Shown piece by piece: positions 38,331-61,837 of a DNA stretch of 64,000 nucleotides. The DNA comes from Pempheris klunzingeri (Eukaryota; Chordata; Actinopteri; Acropomatiformes; Pempheridae): NCBI RefSeq assembly GCF_042242105.1, contig NC_092029.1:11215885-11279884 (forward strand), read 5' to 3'. Positions within the stretch are counted from its first letter, which is position 1, and the number at the start of each line of letters is the position of its first letter. The notes under the pieces are model-generated. The model searched no databases. It had not been told where the DNA came from and worked only from the letters and a program-made list of their open reading frames with translations. Both the position numbers and the translations under genes were made by a program.

Positions 38331-41300
38331 ATGAGGTCAGCAGAGATCATCACCATGGTGACCTTCGCTGAGACAACACAGGTCTCTCATATGGACCTGT
38401 GTGAGCCGACGTGCATGACCGCAACCCTGTCGCCTGGGCTGAGGAGGAAAAAGATGCTGTGGCAGAATGCAGTAAAACACATCATCATCCAGCAAGAGCT
38501 CAGCGCCCAGGTGAGTGATTAGTCCACGATCATCAGTAGATTTGTTGAATCCACTTTATGAGGACTGTGTGTCCCGGAACAGATATGGTATCCTCTGAAC
38601 AATGGCCTCATTTTACCCAATTCACAGAAAACTATACAAAACTGAAACTCATGTTTGATTTCTGTGTCTGACAATGTTTGCACTGACAGCATGAACATGA
38701 TTTAGTGGGATATTACTGGATTAACTGAGATATCCGTCTGAGATTCCTTCTGTCACTCCAATGCAATGTAGATGAACAGATTTTCATGTGAGCTGTGCAA
38801 AGCTTTCAACACATAATAAAAATATAAACATGAAAGAAATTCAAATATAATTTTGTAATTTATCAAAATGTAATTCAATGCCACGAGAACTGAACTGCGT
38901 ATGAAATCCAGTTTGTTTTAGCTGTATTGTCATGTGGCCGAAATCAAGCAGATACATATAGAGGTCACACAATCTGATCTACCTGCATGGGTACCAATAG
39001 GCCTGGTGAGAGAATAATAAAGGATCAGTGCCCATAAATACAGTTCAGTGATGATTATTACCATTTCTATACTATACCATCCTAATGGCCACTTGTTAAA
39101 GGAATGGTGTGAAGTTCAGCGAAAAGAGTGGGGACAGGAAAAGTGCCTGACGCATTTGATTCTCTGTCATGTTTGATAGGTGGGTGTGGAGCCAGCAAGG
39201 AAAATCTTTGTTACAGATACCTACATAGAGGAGATCAACAAACAAATCCGCAGCAGGGCCTCACGCGGTGTCACAAAACGCCGCTCGTCCACGTTCAGAG
39301 TGCACCCTTCCCAGATCCGTGGCTCCACCAGCACACAATCCAGTGTCAGGGGCTCTTTTAACGACTACGCCAGCGATGCCGACTTTTTTCTTCACTGGGG
39401 CCACACGATTCGTGGAGTCTACATACCCAGCCTGAGGCACACCTTCAAGTCTCGTGATCTGGAGAAACTCTACCAGCAACACTACTCTCACCAAAGACGC
39501 AACTCTCTAGCCATCACCAATGTAATCGACGCAATGGCCAAGCTACACATATTGGTTCTGTACCTGGCACTGGCACCTGAGGCAGTCACAGACACCATTC
39601 GTTGTTGCCTGACTGGTATTTTCATGGTGTTAGCTATAGCCCTGTGCATCATAGTGTTAACTTGCAAAGACTCCATGTCCCCACGGTGGCTTCACTGTGC
39701 CGGCCTAGCTAGCTGGCTGCTGCAGACCACACAGGTGCTGGGAGGACTGGTGTACGGTCTGGAAAAAGATCCGTCGTGGTATGTTCTGTTCACACTGTTC
39801 TCCACTTACACGCTGCTGCCGTTACCGCTACTGTGGGCCATTTGCGCGGGCTCCCTCACCTCAGTGCTGCACCTTGTGGTGGAAATGGTGTGCTACTACA
39901 ATGATGCCATCCTTCTGAGAAGGGTGAGAAAATCAGCCGACTACACTGGCTTTAAATACACTGTCCCCAGCTTATATATTAAGTGTTATATCTGAAATTT
40001 ATATTAATTAATCAAACCATCTTTTATAAGATAACATCCCTTTTGTACATATTTTACTGTCAAAGTATATTATGCTATAAAGTTTTTAGTCCAATTCATT
40101 ACAGATGAAGATTCCCTCTTTTCGGACCTGGTTTCATACATATTTATATCATGCCCAGTTTTATGTTCCAGATCCTAAACAACTAGAGGTACTACACAGT
40201 TTAAGGCTTAATGAAACACCAGCTGTTTTTCCAGTTCTTTCAGTGAAAAGTGATTTGATTGATTTTACTTTTCCAATCATTATTCCTATCTGCAGCCCCA
40301 AATATCATCCCCCTGATAATCCCTCAAGTCAACTAAAAGAAGACTCAATTTCCTTCTTTCCCTCCTTTCTTATCCTCCTCTTGCATTGAATGCAAAATCT
40401 CTCTTGGATGCAGGTGTTTGCCAAAGGCCTGCTGTACTTAGGCATGAACACAGCAGGCTTGTTCATCCACTACCTGACAGACCACGCCCAGAGGCAGGTT
40501 TTCCTGGAGACACGGCGCTGCATTGAGGGTCGCCTCAAGCTAGAGCAAGAGAACCAGAGACAGGTACCGGTGCCTCTGCTGTTGTGTCATAGGTTAGACT
40601 TGAAGGAGCGTGAAGACGAATTGTATAATGACCACTGCTGACTGTTATCACTTGTCTTTGAACCTTGGTCGTTGATTGTCATCAATATTTATCACTTAAA
40701 GGATCAAAAAATGCCTCCTGACTCACTATTACCTTATGCTACCAAATGTATTTTAACACTTGGCCACTCAGGAGCGCCTGGTGCTGTCGATCCTGCCTCG
40801 CTTTGTTGCCTTGGAGATGATCGCTGACATGGGCTCTTTGGAGGATGAACTCAATCCTCAGGAGTTTCACAAGATCTATATCCACCAGTACAAAGACGTC
40901 AGGTACGCACACACACACAAAGTTAGTATGCATGTATTTCCAAGGGGTATAGAACCCTTATCCTGTTTTTATACTGTTATACTGTTTATACTTGGTGTCG
41001 CCCTTAATATGCTACTTCTCTCTCTCCTCTTTGCAGCATCCTTTTTGCAGACATCAAGGGCTTCACCCTGTTGTCCATGAACCTGTCAGCACAGGATTTG
41101 GTCCGAACCCTCAACGAGCTCTTTGGACGCTTCGACCGACTGGCAGAGGTGCGAATTTGGGCCCTTTGTTCTCTTTTTTTTTAGATAAAATATATTTGAC
41201 ACAACTTCCATCCATTGCCATCCATTTATTTTCTCTGTTCCCCGGTGTCGCAGGAGCACCACTGTCTGCGGATAAAGATACTGGGAGACTGTTACTACTG

Positions 41301-44300
41301 TGTGTCAGGGGTCCCCGAGCCGCAGCGCGCCCATGCCCGTCACTGCGTTGAGATGGGCCTGGCTATGATCAACACCATACAGTCAGTGTCAACTCGCTGG
41401 AGTTCTTTAGGGGCTATCATGCTCTCTCCTGATCTGATCTGAATTTCATTGATCATTTTGTTTTGAGAGTCGTGTGAAAATTAAAAGCATGGACCAAATC
41501 CTATTTTGAAAAAATCTGCAGCTCAGCTGTAGCATTTATGTTTATGTGCAGAAAGGACAATAGCCATTAGTCTAACATTGTCACTTCACTATCCACCATT
41601 ACTAGGCATGTGCGGCGGCAGCTGAACTATGACATGAACATGAGGATTGGGATCCACTCGGGCTCTGTCCTGTGTGGGGTGCTGGGCCTGCAGAAATGGC
41701 AGTTTGACGTCTGGTCCTGGGACGTAGGCATCGCCAACATGCTGGAGGCCGGGGGCATACCGGGGTCAGAGATCCAGCAGAGTACTCCTTTGATGCACAC
41801 ACACATTTGATCTCTGCCTGAGTTACCACATATTCTCATGTTAATTTTATGTTATTTTCATGTATAAAATTAGATCCTAAGTTTTATTTGATAGGATTTT
41901 AAATTTGAGGCAAAATTTGTGCTTTGAATCGAAGTGAAATCACATTTTTTTTCCTGAAACACAGCAAAGAACATAAACACATACCCTTTCTAGATTAGTT
42001 GATAATTGTCATGTGTAAAAAGTGAAACAAATTTCCTCATTCTGAAAAAAAATTCTAATTTTTTTCTTATCATGATTGGAGGGTTTTATCTTTGTACATT
42101 ACCAATAACTTTGTCTGCTTTTATTTTTTCTCATCCAGACGCATCCACATCTCTAGGGCGACTCTGGACTGTCTAGAGGGAACCTACAAGACCGAAGACG
42201 GTCATGGCCGTGACAGGAGCGAGTTTCTTCTCAAACACAACATCGACACTTTCCTCATCTGTCCTCAGGAGGAAGGGAACAAAGCCTCCCACGCTGAGCG
42301 TCCCAAAGTCAAGAAGACAAATCGAACGTGGAACCCAGAGCTGCCCTTAGGGATTGACATGAACAGTGTAGGTGCAGGCATACAAAAACTGAAGAGGGTG
42401 TTATCTTTAACACGTCCCACTTGTTAGCCCTAAGTAGTAAAATGTTTCAATCTTATCCGTATCCCCCTCTTGCAGATCCTGGCCTCCTTTACAAATGGCT
42501 CGCTCCCAAACATATGGCAGTCCACCTCCAAGGAGATCAACAAACGTATCAAACATGCCATCGAGGTTCGAAGCAGTGACCGTATGCACAGGGAGCACAT
42601 CACCCCCCTGGCGCTGGTGTTCAAAGACACACACATTGAGGACAAGGTCAGCAAGTACAGATGGTGGTTCAGAGGGCGTTTGGTAGGAGGGACGCCAGAG
42701 AGCAAATGATGATGACTGTGATCTTTCTTTGATCTCTTTTGGTTGGTCCAGTTCTCCCAGATGAGAGATGAGATGTTCAACTCCAACCTGGTCTGCTCCT
42801 TCATCATGTTCCTCTTTCTCATGGCTGCCCAGGTCCTCGTCCCTGCTCCCAGGTAGGGAGCAATTGTCCAGTTGAAGCTCACATTTTTAGCACCAGTAAA
42901 TTCAAAGATTTTAATGGGTTTATTTAAAGATATTGAACATTGTTAAATTCAGCTTTTTCTGACTGAAAACCTCAGATTTAAAGAAAATGTTGGTTTAATC
43001 CTATTGAGAAATGCGCTGTTTGTCTGGTTTTAAAGCCGGTGTGTGTAGGATTTGAATTTGTTGCTCCGGTGCCATCTGGAAATGGCACCAATCATTTAAA
43101 TCATTTAAAGTTCGTCCCACAACCCCGTAAATTCACACTTCTCAGAGCATTTGTCACACGCTTCTATATGTTCTATTCCACCCCGGATTAACATTTTCAC
43201 TACTTCCTTCTCCTTATCCTCCTCCCTTGTTCTCCTTCAGCAGGCTGTTCCCGGCCGCCCTCCAGTTTTCAGTCTGTCTACTGGCCTACATGATGCTGCT
43301 GCTGCTGGTCCTGGCTGAAGAGTTCAAGTGGGCTCCTGCACCGCTGCAGCAGTTCTGCTGCTGGATCCATGAAAACAACAACGCCCGCAACCTCCTCACC
43401 CTTACTGCCATCGCCATCAACTTTGGCCTGGTCTCTGCCGACATGGTGAGAGTCTGAACAATGCAGGGCCAGATTTATACACATAAAAACATTAATGAAA
43501 CTGGACCTTGAAAATTACATGAATGTTAGTAAGTGGAGTCTCTGTTATCATGTCTTCTGTTATTTGCATGATCGCTGAACTTTGCTCCAAAGCATTGATT
43601 AGCATGAATCTAAATATAACCAAAACATCTGAAAACCAGCTCAAATTTCAAATATGTCAGATAAGAATTGTGTATCTTTGTCCTCTGTCTTTCAGTGTTT
43701 GGTTGATTGTCTAAGGTTTTATGTGATTTGTATGTTTTTATGCTGTGTGCCTGCGTCCAGGTATGGTGCATTCTCACAGACACGCAGGTTGATGTAACGG
43801 ACAGAACCAACACAGCCTCCCGTCCGCACACTGCCTGCACTTACCCCGAGGTAAGGACCTCAACAGCCATTTAAAAGTGGAGATTTAACAAGTCACGACG
43901 ATTATCTGTCATCATAAACTTCTGGTCACTTTTCACCCCAAGAAAGCGATTGTCATCGCAATACATTCTTCTTCAGCATCTCTGAGGTGCCTTCTCTTCG
44001 CTCCCTCTGTCAGGTCTTTGTACTGAGCGGTGTGATTGCCATGGTGACTTGTGCCGTGTTCCTGCGTCTAAACTCTCTGCTGAAGCTGGCGGTGCTGCTG
44101 CTAGCAGTGGCTATCTACTCTTACCTCATCCACCTGGCCTTCCTCACACTCACGCACCACGATGTGCTGCACAGGTCAGTGCACACGATGACCTTTTAGG
44201 GTTCCTCTCTACATTCAGATGTTTATAATTGTTTTGCTAAGCTTTTCAGTGTATATATACTTCTACATATGCTTGATAATCTGGTTGTATTTTTTGTCAC

Positions 44301-47300
44301 ATTTTCCTGTCTTACATGCATCATTTCTATCTTCCTCCTCTCTTCATCAACTTGTGCACAGGTCTCACTATGCCAGGAGAAAAGGCATCTCTATCCTTCT
44401 CATGGCCATGTTTATTGTCGCTGTGTTCTATAATGGACGGCAGGTACAAATAAACTGACATTTATTAATTTGCAGTTTGGATATCATTTTTCTAACCTGC
44501 ATTACTGAGACCTAATCTGTAGATGATGGTTTTATCTCCCCTTTACTTTCCAGTGGGAGGCCACTGCCAGACTGGACTTCCTGTGGCGTCTGCAGGCCCA
44601 GCAGGAAGTGGAGGACATGAAGGAATTGCGGGAACACAACGAGTGTCTACTGCACAACATCCTGCCTGTGCATGTGGCGCGACATTTTCTGGACCGGAGC
44701 AAGAACGATGAGGTGCAGAAAACACGACCTCACCCCTGACTGTGTCGGCCTCCTCCTACAATATGTTTCATTGCTGTTACTAAGGGAGGAAAAACACAGG
44801 GAGAGAATAATCCTTTTGTATTTAAATATTCTTTAAATGCTGATTGGACTATTATAGAGATATGAAATATTAATATAATTTATTGACCTTCTTAACTTTT
44901 GGAGCTGGTTTCCTAGCTTCATAACTAAATGCTGTACTGAATAAATCAACATAAATACCAGTATGTTTTTGACAATACGCAGTCAAGATGAAAGTGTATG
45001 ACACAATTTTGATTTCAGGAGCTTTACTCGCAGTCCTACGATGAAGTCGGTGTTATGTTTGCCTCCATCGCTGGCTTCAATGAGTACTTTGAGGAGAAAG
45101 AGATCAAACATGAGGGAGTGGACTGCCTCCGACTTCTGAATGAGATCATTGCTGGCTTTGATGAGGTGAGCGTGGGCCTGGAAATTAAAGCGTGACCATG
45201 TGACTCTTTACATTACATCAAAATCTGAATAAAGTGACATACTCCAAGTATGGTACCGCTTTTGAAGGGTAGTAGATGCACAGTGTATTTCTGGGTACTG
45301 TCAATAAGATAATGAAGAGATTGAGTTATAATTCAGCTTTCAAATGCATGAATACATTTATCTGTGGCATTCTTCCTGTTGTTTTTTCACCTTTTCCATT
45401 TAGCTGATAAAAATAAGTTAAGCAGAGATAGAGGGGTTTAATCCAGGACGTGCTGTTGACAAATTGGATTGCTACCCTTTGCTTAACTCAGCTGCCATAT
45501 ATGAGACTGATGTATAACGTCACCTCTTTATCTCTAAATGTTTCCTCACAAGTTGCTGGAGGAGTCGTACTTTCACTATGTGGAGAAGATAAAGACCATT
45601 GGGAGCTGCTACATGGCCGCCTCTGGCTTAGCTCCAGACAAGCAGGTGGGATATGCTCCCTTGCACATTCAGCAATTTTTTTGTTTTGACTACATAATTT
45701 TTTTTGCCTTTCCGTCATTCATTCCTCCCTTCTCTCTCTCTCTGCATCTATCTGTCTGTCTCTGTCCATCTCTCAGGCTTCTTTAAATGAATGGAACCAC
45801 CTGAGTGAGCTGGTTTTGTTTGCTTTTGCAATGCAGGAGACCTTGAAAGAGATTAACAGGCACTCTGCCAAAAACTTTCAGCTGCGTGTGGGTAAGTGGC
45901 TTACCTCCCATACACACACAAACACACTCTGCAAGGATCTCTGGTGTCGTAGACTTAATACCAATTACTAATTGGTCTAAAGTGAATTAGTTGACTGTGT
46001 TGCACACAAACAGGCATTGCTCATGGGCCAGTGGTCGCAGGGGTGATCGGCGCCACCAAGCCGCAGTATGACATCTGGGGGTCAACGGTGAACCTGGCCA
46101 GCCGCATGGACAGTACAGGCGTGAGCGGGTGCATCCAGGTACCCGAGGCCACGCGCAGGATCCTGGCAGAATGGGGGTTTGTTTTGGAGCTGCGTGGAGA
46201 AATCTTTGTCAAGGGGGTGAGTGGCTGTACAGTTGATATTTTTACGTGCTACAGTAGGAAAAACACTTTTTAAGTATAACTAGTAACATTAAAGGTCCCA
46301 TATGTTGCTCCTTATCGATACGTTCATGCTAATATTTGCAGGTCCTACAAGAGCTGGTTTACATGGTTTAATGTTCAAAAAGCACATTATTCTACTCATA
46401 GCAGACGTGGACAGCGAGGTGGATTCAGGAGGTTTTCAGTGGGCGGGGACAGTCAGCCCGCTGAAGAGCTGGAGGAGGTCACATGATCAACAGATCCCCT
46501 TGTGACATCATAAGAGTAGCCAAATGTAAATGGAGCGTTTTTACACATCTTTGCGGGAAGATTTGGCAGGAGAACAGAGAGGAATGTATTTTTTTCTTAG
46601 AGTTCAGCAATCTCTAGGCACACCAGGGACACATTTATGTTGAAAAGACATTTAAAAGTGTATTTTGCGTAATATGGGACCTTTTAATGATGCCTCTGTC
46701 CAGTTTAAAGTGTCCCAGTAAAAGACTGACGCCTCAACAAATTCTAGCTGCATCTCACTTCAACCTGAGAATCTGCCAGAATAGCTGGAAATACGCGGGA
46801 TCAGGAGAGGACAGCTTTAAGCAGACTTAGACGCTGGTGAAAGCAATCACTAATTAGTTTGTAGAGTGTAGACATGTAGAAATGAACTAAAACAAGGGGG
46901 ACATCTAGTGGTGAAGAGAAACAACAGCCATTGGCATATACCGGTTTATGTGGTATGTTTTTATTACGTCTTTTTTTCTATTTTAAGCACTTTGAGCTGC
47001 ATTTTATCAATGAAAAGTGGCGTACAAATTATTATTATCATTATTTTTATTATTGTTGTTGTTGTTATTATTATGATTATTGTTCTGGAAGGGGAAATTT
47101 AGTGCATGAAATGTTTATATATTAATTCATTATAACTATATTTGTGAAGAGGTCTTGATAATAAAAGCCTTGAAGGTAACTTAGAAAGGATGGCTACACA
47201 TCGTGACCTCTGCTGTCATCTCAGGTGAGCGAACGTCAGGGGAAAGTGCGCACCTATTTCATCAGCACCATGCGCAGTAAGGGGGCCAACGCTGCAACAG

Positions 47301-47440
47301 ATGGCCGCCTGAGGGGGCGGACAGGAGGACGCTTGACGCTAGCAGAGGTGGTGTTTGGCCTCGTCCAAGCCAGACACAAGGAGAAGATCAGGGAGACCAA
47401 TGGGGGGTACGCTCTGGCTCCCTGCACCCTGCAATGCTGA
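38331..47440 (+). CDS. adcy8-like: Adenylyl cyclase, ADCY8-type, Ca2+/calmodulin-regulated
   Basis: Makes cAMP from ATP at the plasma membrane. Coding exons: 38331-38510, 39180-39923, 40414-40563, 40772-40902, 41037-41148, 41254-41381, 41606-41764, 42139-42367, 42476-42646, 42752-42852, 43241-43445, 43761-43850, 44014-44174, 44362-44443, 44554-44712, 45019-45165, 45553-45645, 45777-45891, 46014-46216, 47225-47440. All phases close into 1191 aa (human ADCY8 1251). Domains: calmodulin motif [13 protein letters not shown] (43-55), six-TM block (about 170-335), C1 with metal Asp407 and Asp451, six-TM block (about 680-890), and C2 with Lys997, Asp1072, Asn1079 and Arg1083. The C-terminal calmodulin helix [18 protein letters not shown] (1159-1176) is also present. 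The [30 protein letters not shown] and EEINKRI-like segments match ADCY8 rather than ADCY1 or ADCY3. An in-frame stop at 38319-38321 bounds the start; Met9 or Met21 are alternatives. Confidence 0.93.
46289..46687. mobile_element. piggyBac-like MITE between TTAA target sites
   Basis: In the last cyclase intron. The left end is TTAA then AGGTCCCATATG (46289-46304). The right end is ATATGGGACCTT then TTAA (46672-46687), so the termini are near-perfect inverted repeats. TTAA duplication is the hallmark of piggyBac transposition. The roughly 390-base interior has no coding potential, so it is non-autonomous. Confidence 0.65.
47029..47085. repeat. ATT/GTT trinucleotide-rich tract
   Basis: TTATTATCATTATTTTTATTATTGTTGTTG-like simple sequence in the last cyclase intron. 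Confidence 0.75.
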
Positions 47441-49380
47441 GGGGGCCTTTAAGGTCAGATGACGGCAGGGGGAGGAGGACACAGGGCGGCCACGTTGCTC
47501 CTACTGGTTTCCAGTTCTGTTTTTTGTGTCTCAGAGACGGAGAGGAAGCTACCAGAGGCTTTGTTCCCATTTCCTCCATGACCGTGTCCTCCTCCGCTTT
47601 CCTGTCCTCTAGAAAAGAAATGTAAAAGTTTTTGTGCAGTACTGCACATGGAGGAACTGATCCGTTGGCAGGTTTCACATAGTGCAGTGTGGTCTGGACG
47701 CTACTTAGAGAGGACCTGACTGTCCCACTGGCCTCTTTTACATTAAGTCTGAATAACCATCTGGAGAGTACTGCTTTTTTTTTATTGCCATATCTCCACA
47801 TCATAAGCGTTGTTTTTAGTTGTTACGTTCATTTTGTACAACGCAAACAAAGGCCAACATGTCTTTTGTCTTTCTTTTTGCTGTCAGCCCTCACACCTCT
47901 AAGCCAAAACACAGAATACCTCAAAGCAACCAGCTGAACCTCTCATAGACTACCAATGGCCTATACAAGATATTTTTTTAATTGTGTCACCTTGCAAAAT
48001 TCTCACAACTTTTCAGTGCATTTTGTGTTGTGAGTTGATGCATTATTTCTACTAAACTACTGTCCTGGCCAAGATTTTCAAAATAGTTTTAGTGGGACTT
48101 CAGTCACCGTATTTCACTTTATCAACATAATTCACCAAACAAAAGTCCCATTATTTACGAATGGACTGTTGCTTGGATTTATATTGTACTTCATTACATA
48201 TGTTTCTCCTGCATGTAGCTCCCACTTCTCGTCAGCTTTCTTATCACCGTCACTGTGGATTTCTGAGATTTGTCATTTGAATGTGACAAATCACACATAG
48301 CCAATTCAGTTTTGCCTCGTTGGATTATTACTCTCTCCTTCCATTAGTTAATTACAGTTGTACTGTATTTCCATCGTAGCAGTGGAACATGTGAGTGTTT
48401 ATTTGTTGAACTTTAATGCCAAAACCACCTCCCATGTCATTTCTCTTCTTCTGTACTGAAAGCAAAGTTTTCCTGTGTAATAATGATGTAGGCCTGATGC
48501 ATAATGACCCTGTGATAAAAAGAAAAAAAAAATTAATTGCAAGTAATCAGTTTTACCTGAAGGATGAGAAGCTCCTCTGTGGGACATCCTGGGGACTTTA
48601 TACAGTCATTGGGCACATATGAGCTTTCTAAAAAGTATGGCATTATTTATTGGAAATATCTGGAAATGTAACGTGTCACAGCAAAATGGTAACGTTGTGT
48701 TAAACTTTATTCCACATAGGCCTATAAAATGTGTTTTTTTCATAATTTTTACTGAAACATTTAATAGTCTACATTTTCTGCTATTAAAATCATTAATAAC
48801 AACACATCTGAGTGGTGTTATGTTATTTTAACTGAATCATTCTGATGCATTCAAGTAACTTGATTCCCAACAAGCAACATTTGCACTTTATGCACATCAT
48901 TTATACATAATTTATCCTTTCCTCCAGCTGGTCATATCTGCATTTCAGTTTTTTTTGTGGGGGTCTATCAGAAGGACTCGTGTTACTTTATTGTCAGTGC
49001 CTCTGCATATCAGAGGCAGGAATGTATGGTATATAATGTAATGTAATGATAACATGCCAGCAGCAGAGGCAGGATGATTTTTACTGCGCCACCTACAGGT
49101 TTAACAAGAAGCAGAGAGAAGATCTGGGCACAACCAAGCTTAAGTATGATTAAAATTTAACATACACAGAAATTAAAGAAGGCAAAGTGTAACAAGAAGA
49201 TTGTTCCCCTTGTTATGCAAAGCAGACAGTAATGATGAGCAGTGAATACAGGTAGAGACAGGCTTTGTCAGACTGGACTGCTGCACATTAATGGTTTTGT
49301 TTGAGTTTGAAATCTAAAATATTTCACCTTTAATAACAACAGTAATTTAATGTTCAGCCTCCGTCTGTAGCACAGAGGGT
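47441..49380 (+). other. Cyclase 3' UTR and downstream spacer
   Basis: Follows the cyclase stop codon. No canonical AATAAA close to the stop was identified; ATTAAA near 48783 is a possible poly(A) signal. No supported gene. Open frames are short and unrecognised. Confidence 0.4.
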
Positions 49381-49381
49381 C

Positions 49382-49647
49382 TATAAAGGTCTGGACGATT
49401 TCTCTTCACTCCATCACTCCTGGCTGCCACTCGCGCGGGTATTTCACTCCTCGATCGTCTATTAGAAAAGATGGATCACTCGGATTTGAAAAATGGCCTC
49501 GTCCTGGGCTCCACCTTCATATGCTCCATGGTTCAGATTTGTCAGAGGCAGATAGAGAAGAATAAACATAAATACTGCACAAATCAACTCATTAGGATGT
49601 TAAGGGCCCTGACACAACAGGCCAGCTGTGAAGATCTTGATATATAG
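49382..49647 (+). CDS. Unrecognised short ORF behind a TATA-like box
   Basis: ATG at 49471 opens 58 codons, MDHSDLKNGL onward, ending TAG at 49645-49647. A TATAAAGG box lies at 49382-49389, about 90 bases upstream, and the region between is locally CpG-rich (CTCGCGCGGG, TCGATCGTC). The predicted peptide is basic and helix-like in its second half. I recognise no family. It could be a small gene, the first exon of one with a downstream splice, or the decayed start of a lost gene. Only the ORF 49471-49647 is proposed as coding. Confidence 0.25.
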
Positions 49648-49744
49648 ATTATTAATTAATTTGAGAAACACTTGAAAAACAGTTCATTTTTCTGTGAAGT
49701 CTGCATCTTAATGCTGTTTCAGTGTCTCGATATCAGCATATGAT

Positions 49745-49790
49745 AGAATACTTTATTGATCCCTGGGGGGAAATTCGGGTGTTACAATAG
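49745..49790 (+). repeat. Fish dispersed-repeat tail (ACTTTATTGATCCC type)
   Basis: ATACTTTATTGATCCCTGGGGGGAAATT resembles a non-LTR or SINE-type 3' end that is very common in teleosts. The rest of the element was not recognised. Confidence 0.45.
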
Positions 49791-50661
49791 CATAGAAAGT
49801 TATATAAGGGGAGAAATGTGAAATCTATTCACGATATTTTAATTTACGTTGATTAATTGTCTCAAATGATCAAATTAAATGAACTTTACACTTAAAATCA
49901 TCAGAACCTGCCTTCATACACCACCATGGTTCCCCAACAACGGCATTTTGTTCATCAGTAGTTTATAAAGTAGGGGTGATTTGAGCCTGTGGGGAAGATG
50001 AGCCACCCCTTGTTTGCAGGAAATTGATCATTGATAAAATTGATCATGCGACCACACATTTTTGAAGAGTCACCCATTTTACTCCCCCTGTGATGGAGAG
50101 AGGCCTGTGGAATAAGTGGTAAGACCATTTAAATAAAATAAAAAAAGAGAAATATTTTGCCGTTCAAAGTGATTTTTTCTGTGTTCTAATAGGTCGTGTT
50201 GAAGACAACTTGCCACTGAAGTTGTAAACTTTATCTTTACTATGATAAAACCTTTAAGAAGCCACTTGGTATTGAACTTGTCTGTGATACAGCATTAGGC
50301 TTTATGAGGCGAAAATGTTCACGTTTACTTCCACATCAGGAGCAAGCTGTAATAAGAAAGATCCAAAGTGATTATTCCCAGGGATGCTGAGATATAAGTG
50401 CATATTTTAGCTGAAGACATTAATGTCACATCGCCATTGTAAAGGTCAACTCACCCCGCTCTCCCCTAGCTGTCTTTATCCCATTAAAGTCAAGGCTGGT
50501 GTCCCTGAGGTCTCATTCAGGTTAACTGGTGATTGTCAATAAAGAAAACTGTGAGTCTTTAAGATCTCTGAATGACCATGAAAAGTATTTCAAAGCTGTG
50601 CTATACATAACTAAGACTTTTCAATGCATAGTCCTGAAATTTAGACATGAATTAAATATTA

Positions 50662-50685
50662 GTGTGTGTGTGTGTGTGTGTGTGT
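50662..50685. repeat. (GT)n microsatellite upstream of parp1
   Basis: A pure GT run about 390 bases before the parp1 start codon. The 49648-51070 spacer otherwise shows only AT-rich unique sequence and, near 50940-51070, the probable CpG-rich parp1 promoter and 5' UTR. Confidence 0.9.
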
Positions 50686-51070
50686 CTGCAGCTGTCTCAT
50701 TTGGGTGTTTTTTCAAGGTCCACATTTGAGAGTTGAAACACAACGAGACCACATTTTTGTCTGCAGTGTGAGACTCTCCTCAGACTTATCAGAGCCTGAA
50801 GCTGGACACTCAGAAAACCCTTTAATTTTAGTTTAATGGTGATGTGTGATTGAGGGAGCTGCTGCTGCTGTTTTGTTGGTGTTGCTGTTTTTGGTAGCAG
50901 GAAACAGTGACAGAGTGAGAGCTCTTCACTTACGTCCTTTCTGCGTAACGCCGTGCAGGCACGCGGGCTCTGCTCCTCCGCCCGTGCATTGATTGTTGTG
51001 GCTCCTCGTCTTCCGCAGAAAGTTCTCCTCGCAGTCAATTCATCTTATTTCGCAGCAATATCGAAGAAGC

Positions 51071-61837
<10,767 letters not shown>

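Noticed and set aside
38331-47440. Identity as ADCY3, the expected neighbour of POMC/EFR3B
   Set aside because: The N-terminal calmodulin motif, the [10 protein letters not shown] segment before TM1, the WSWDV segment and the C-terminal tail all fit ADCY8 and not ADCY3.
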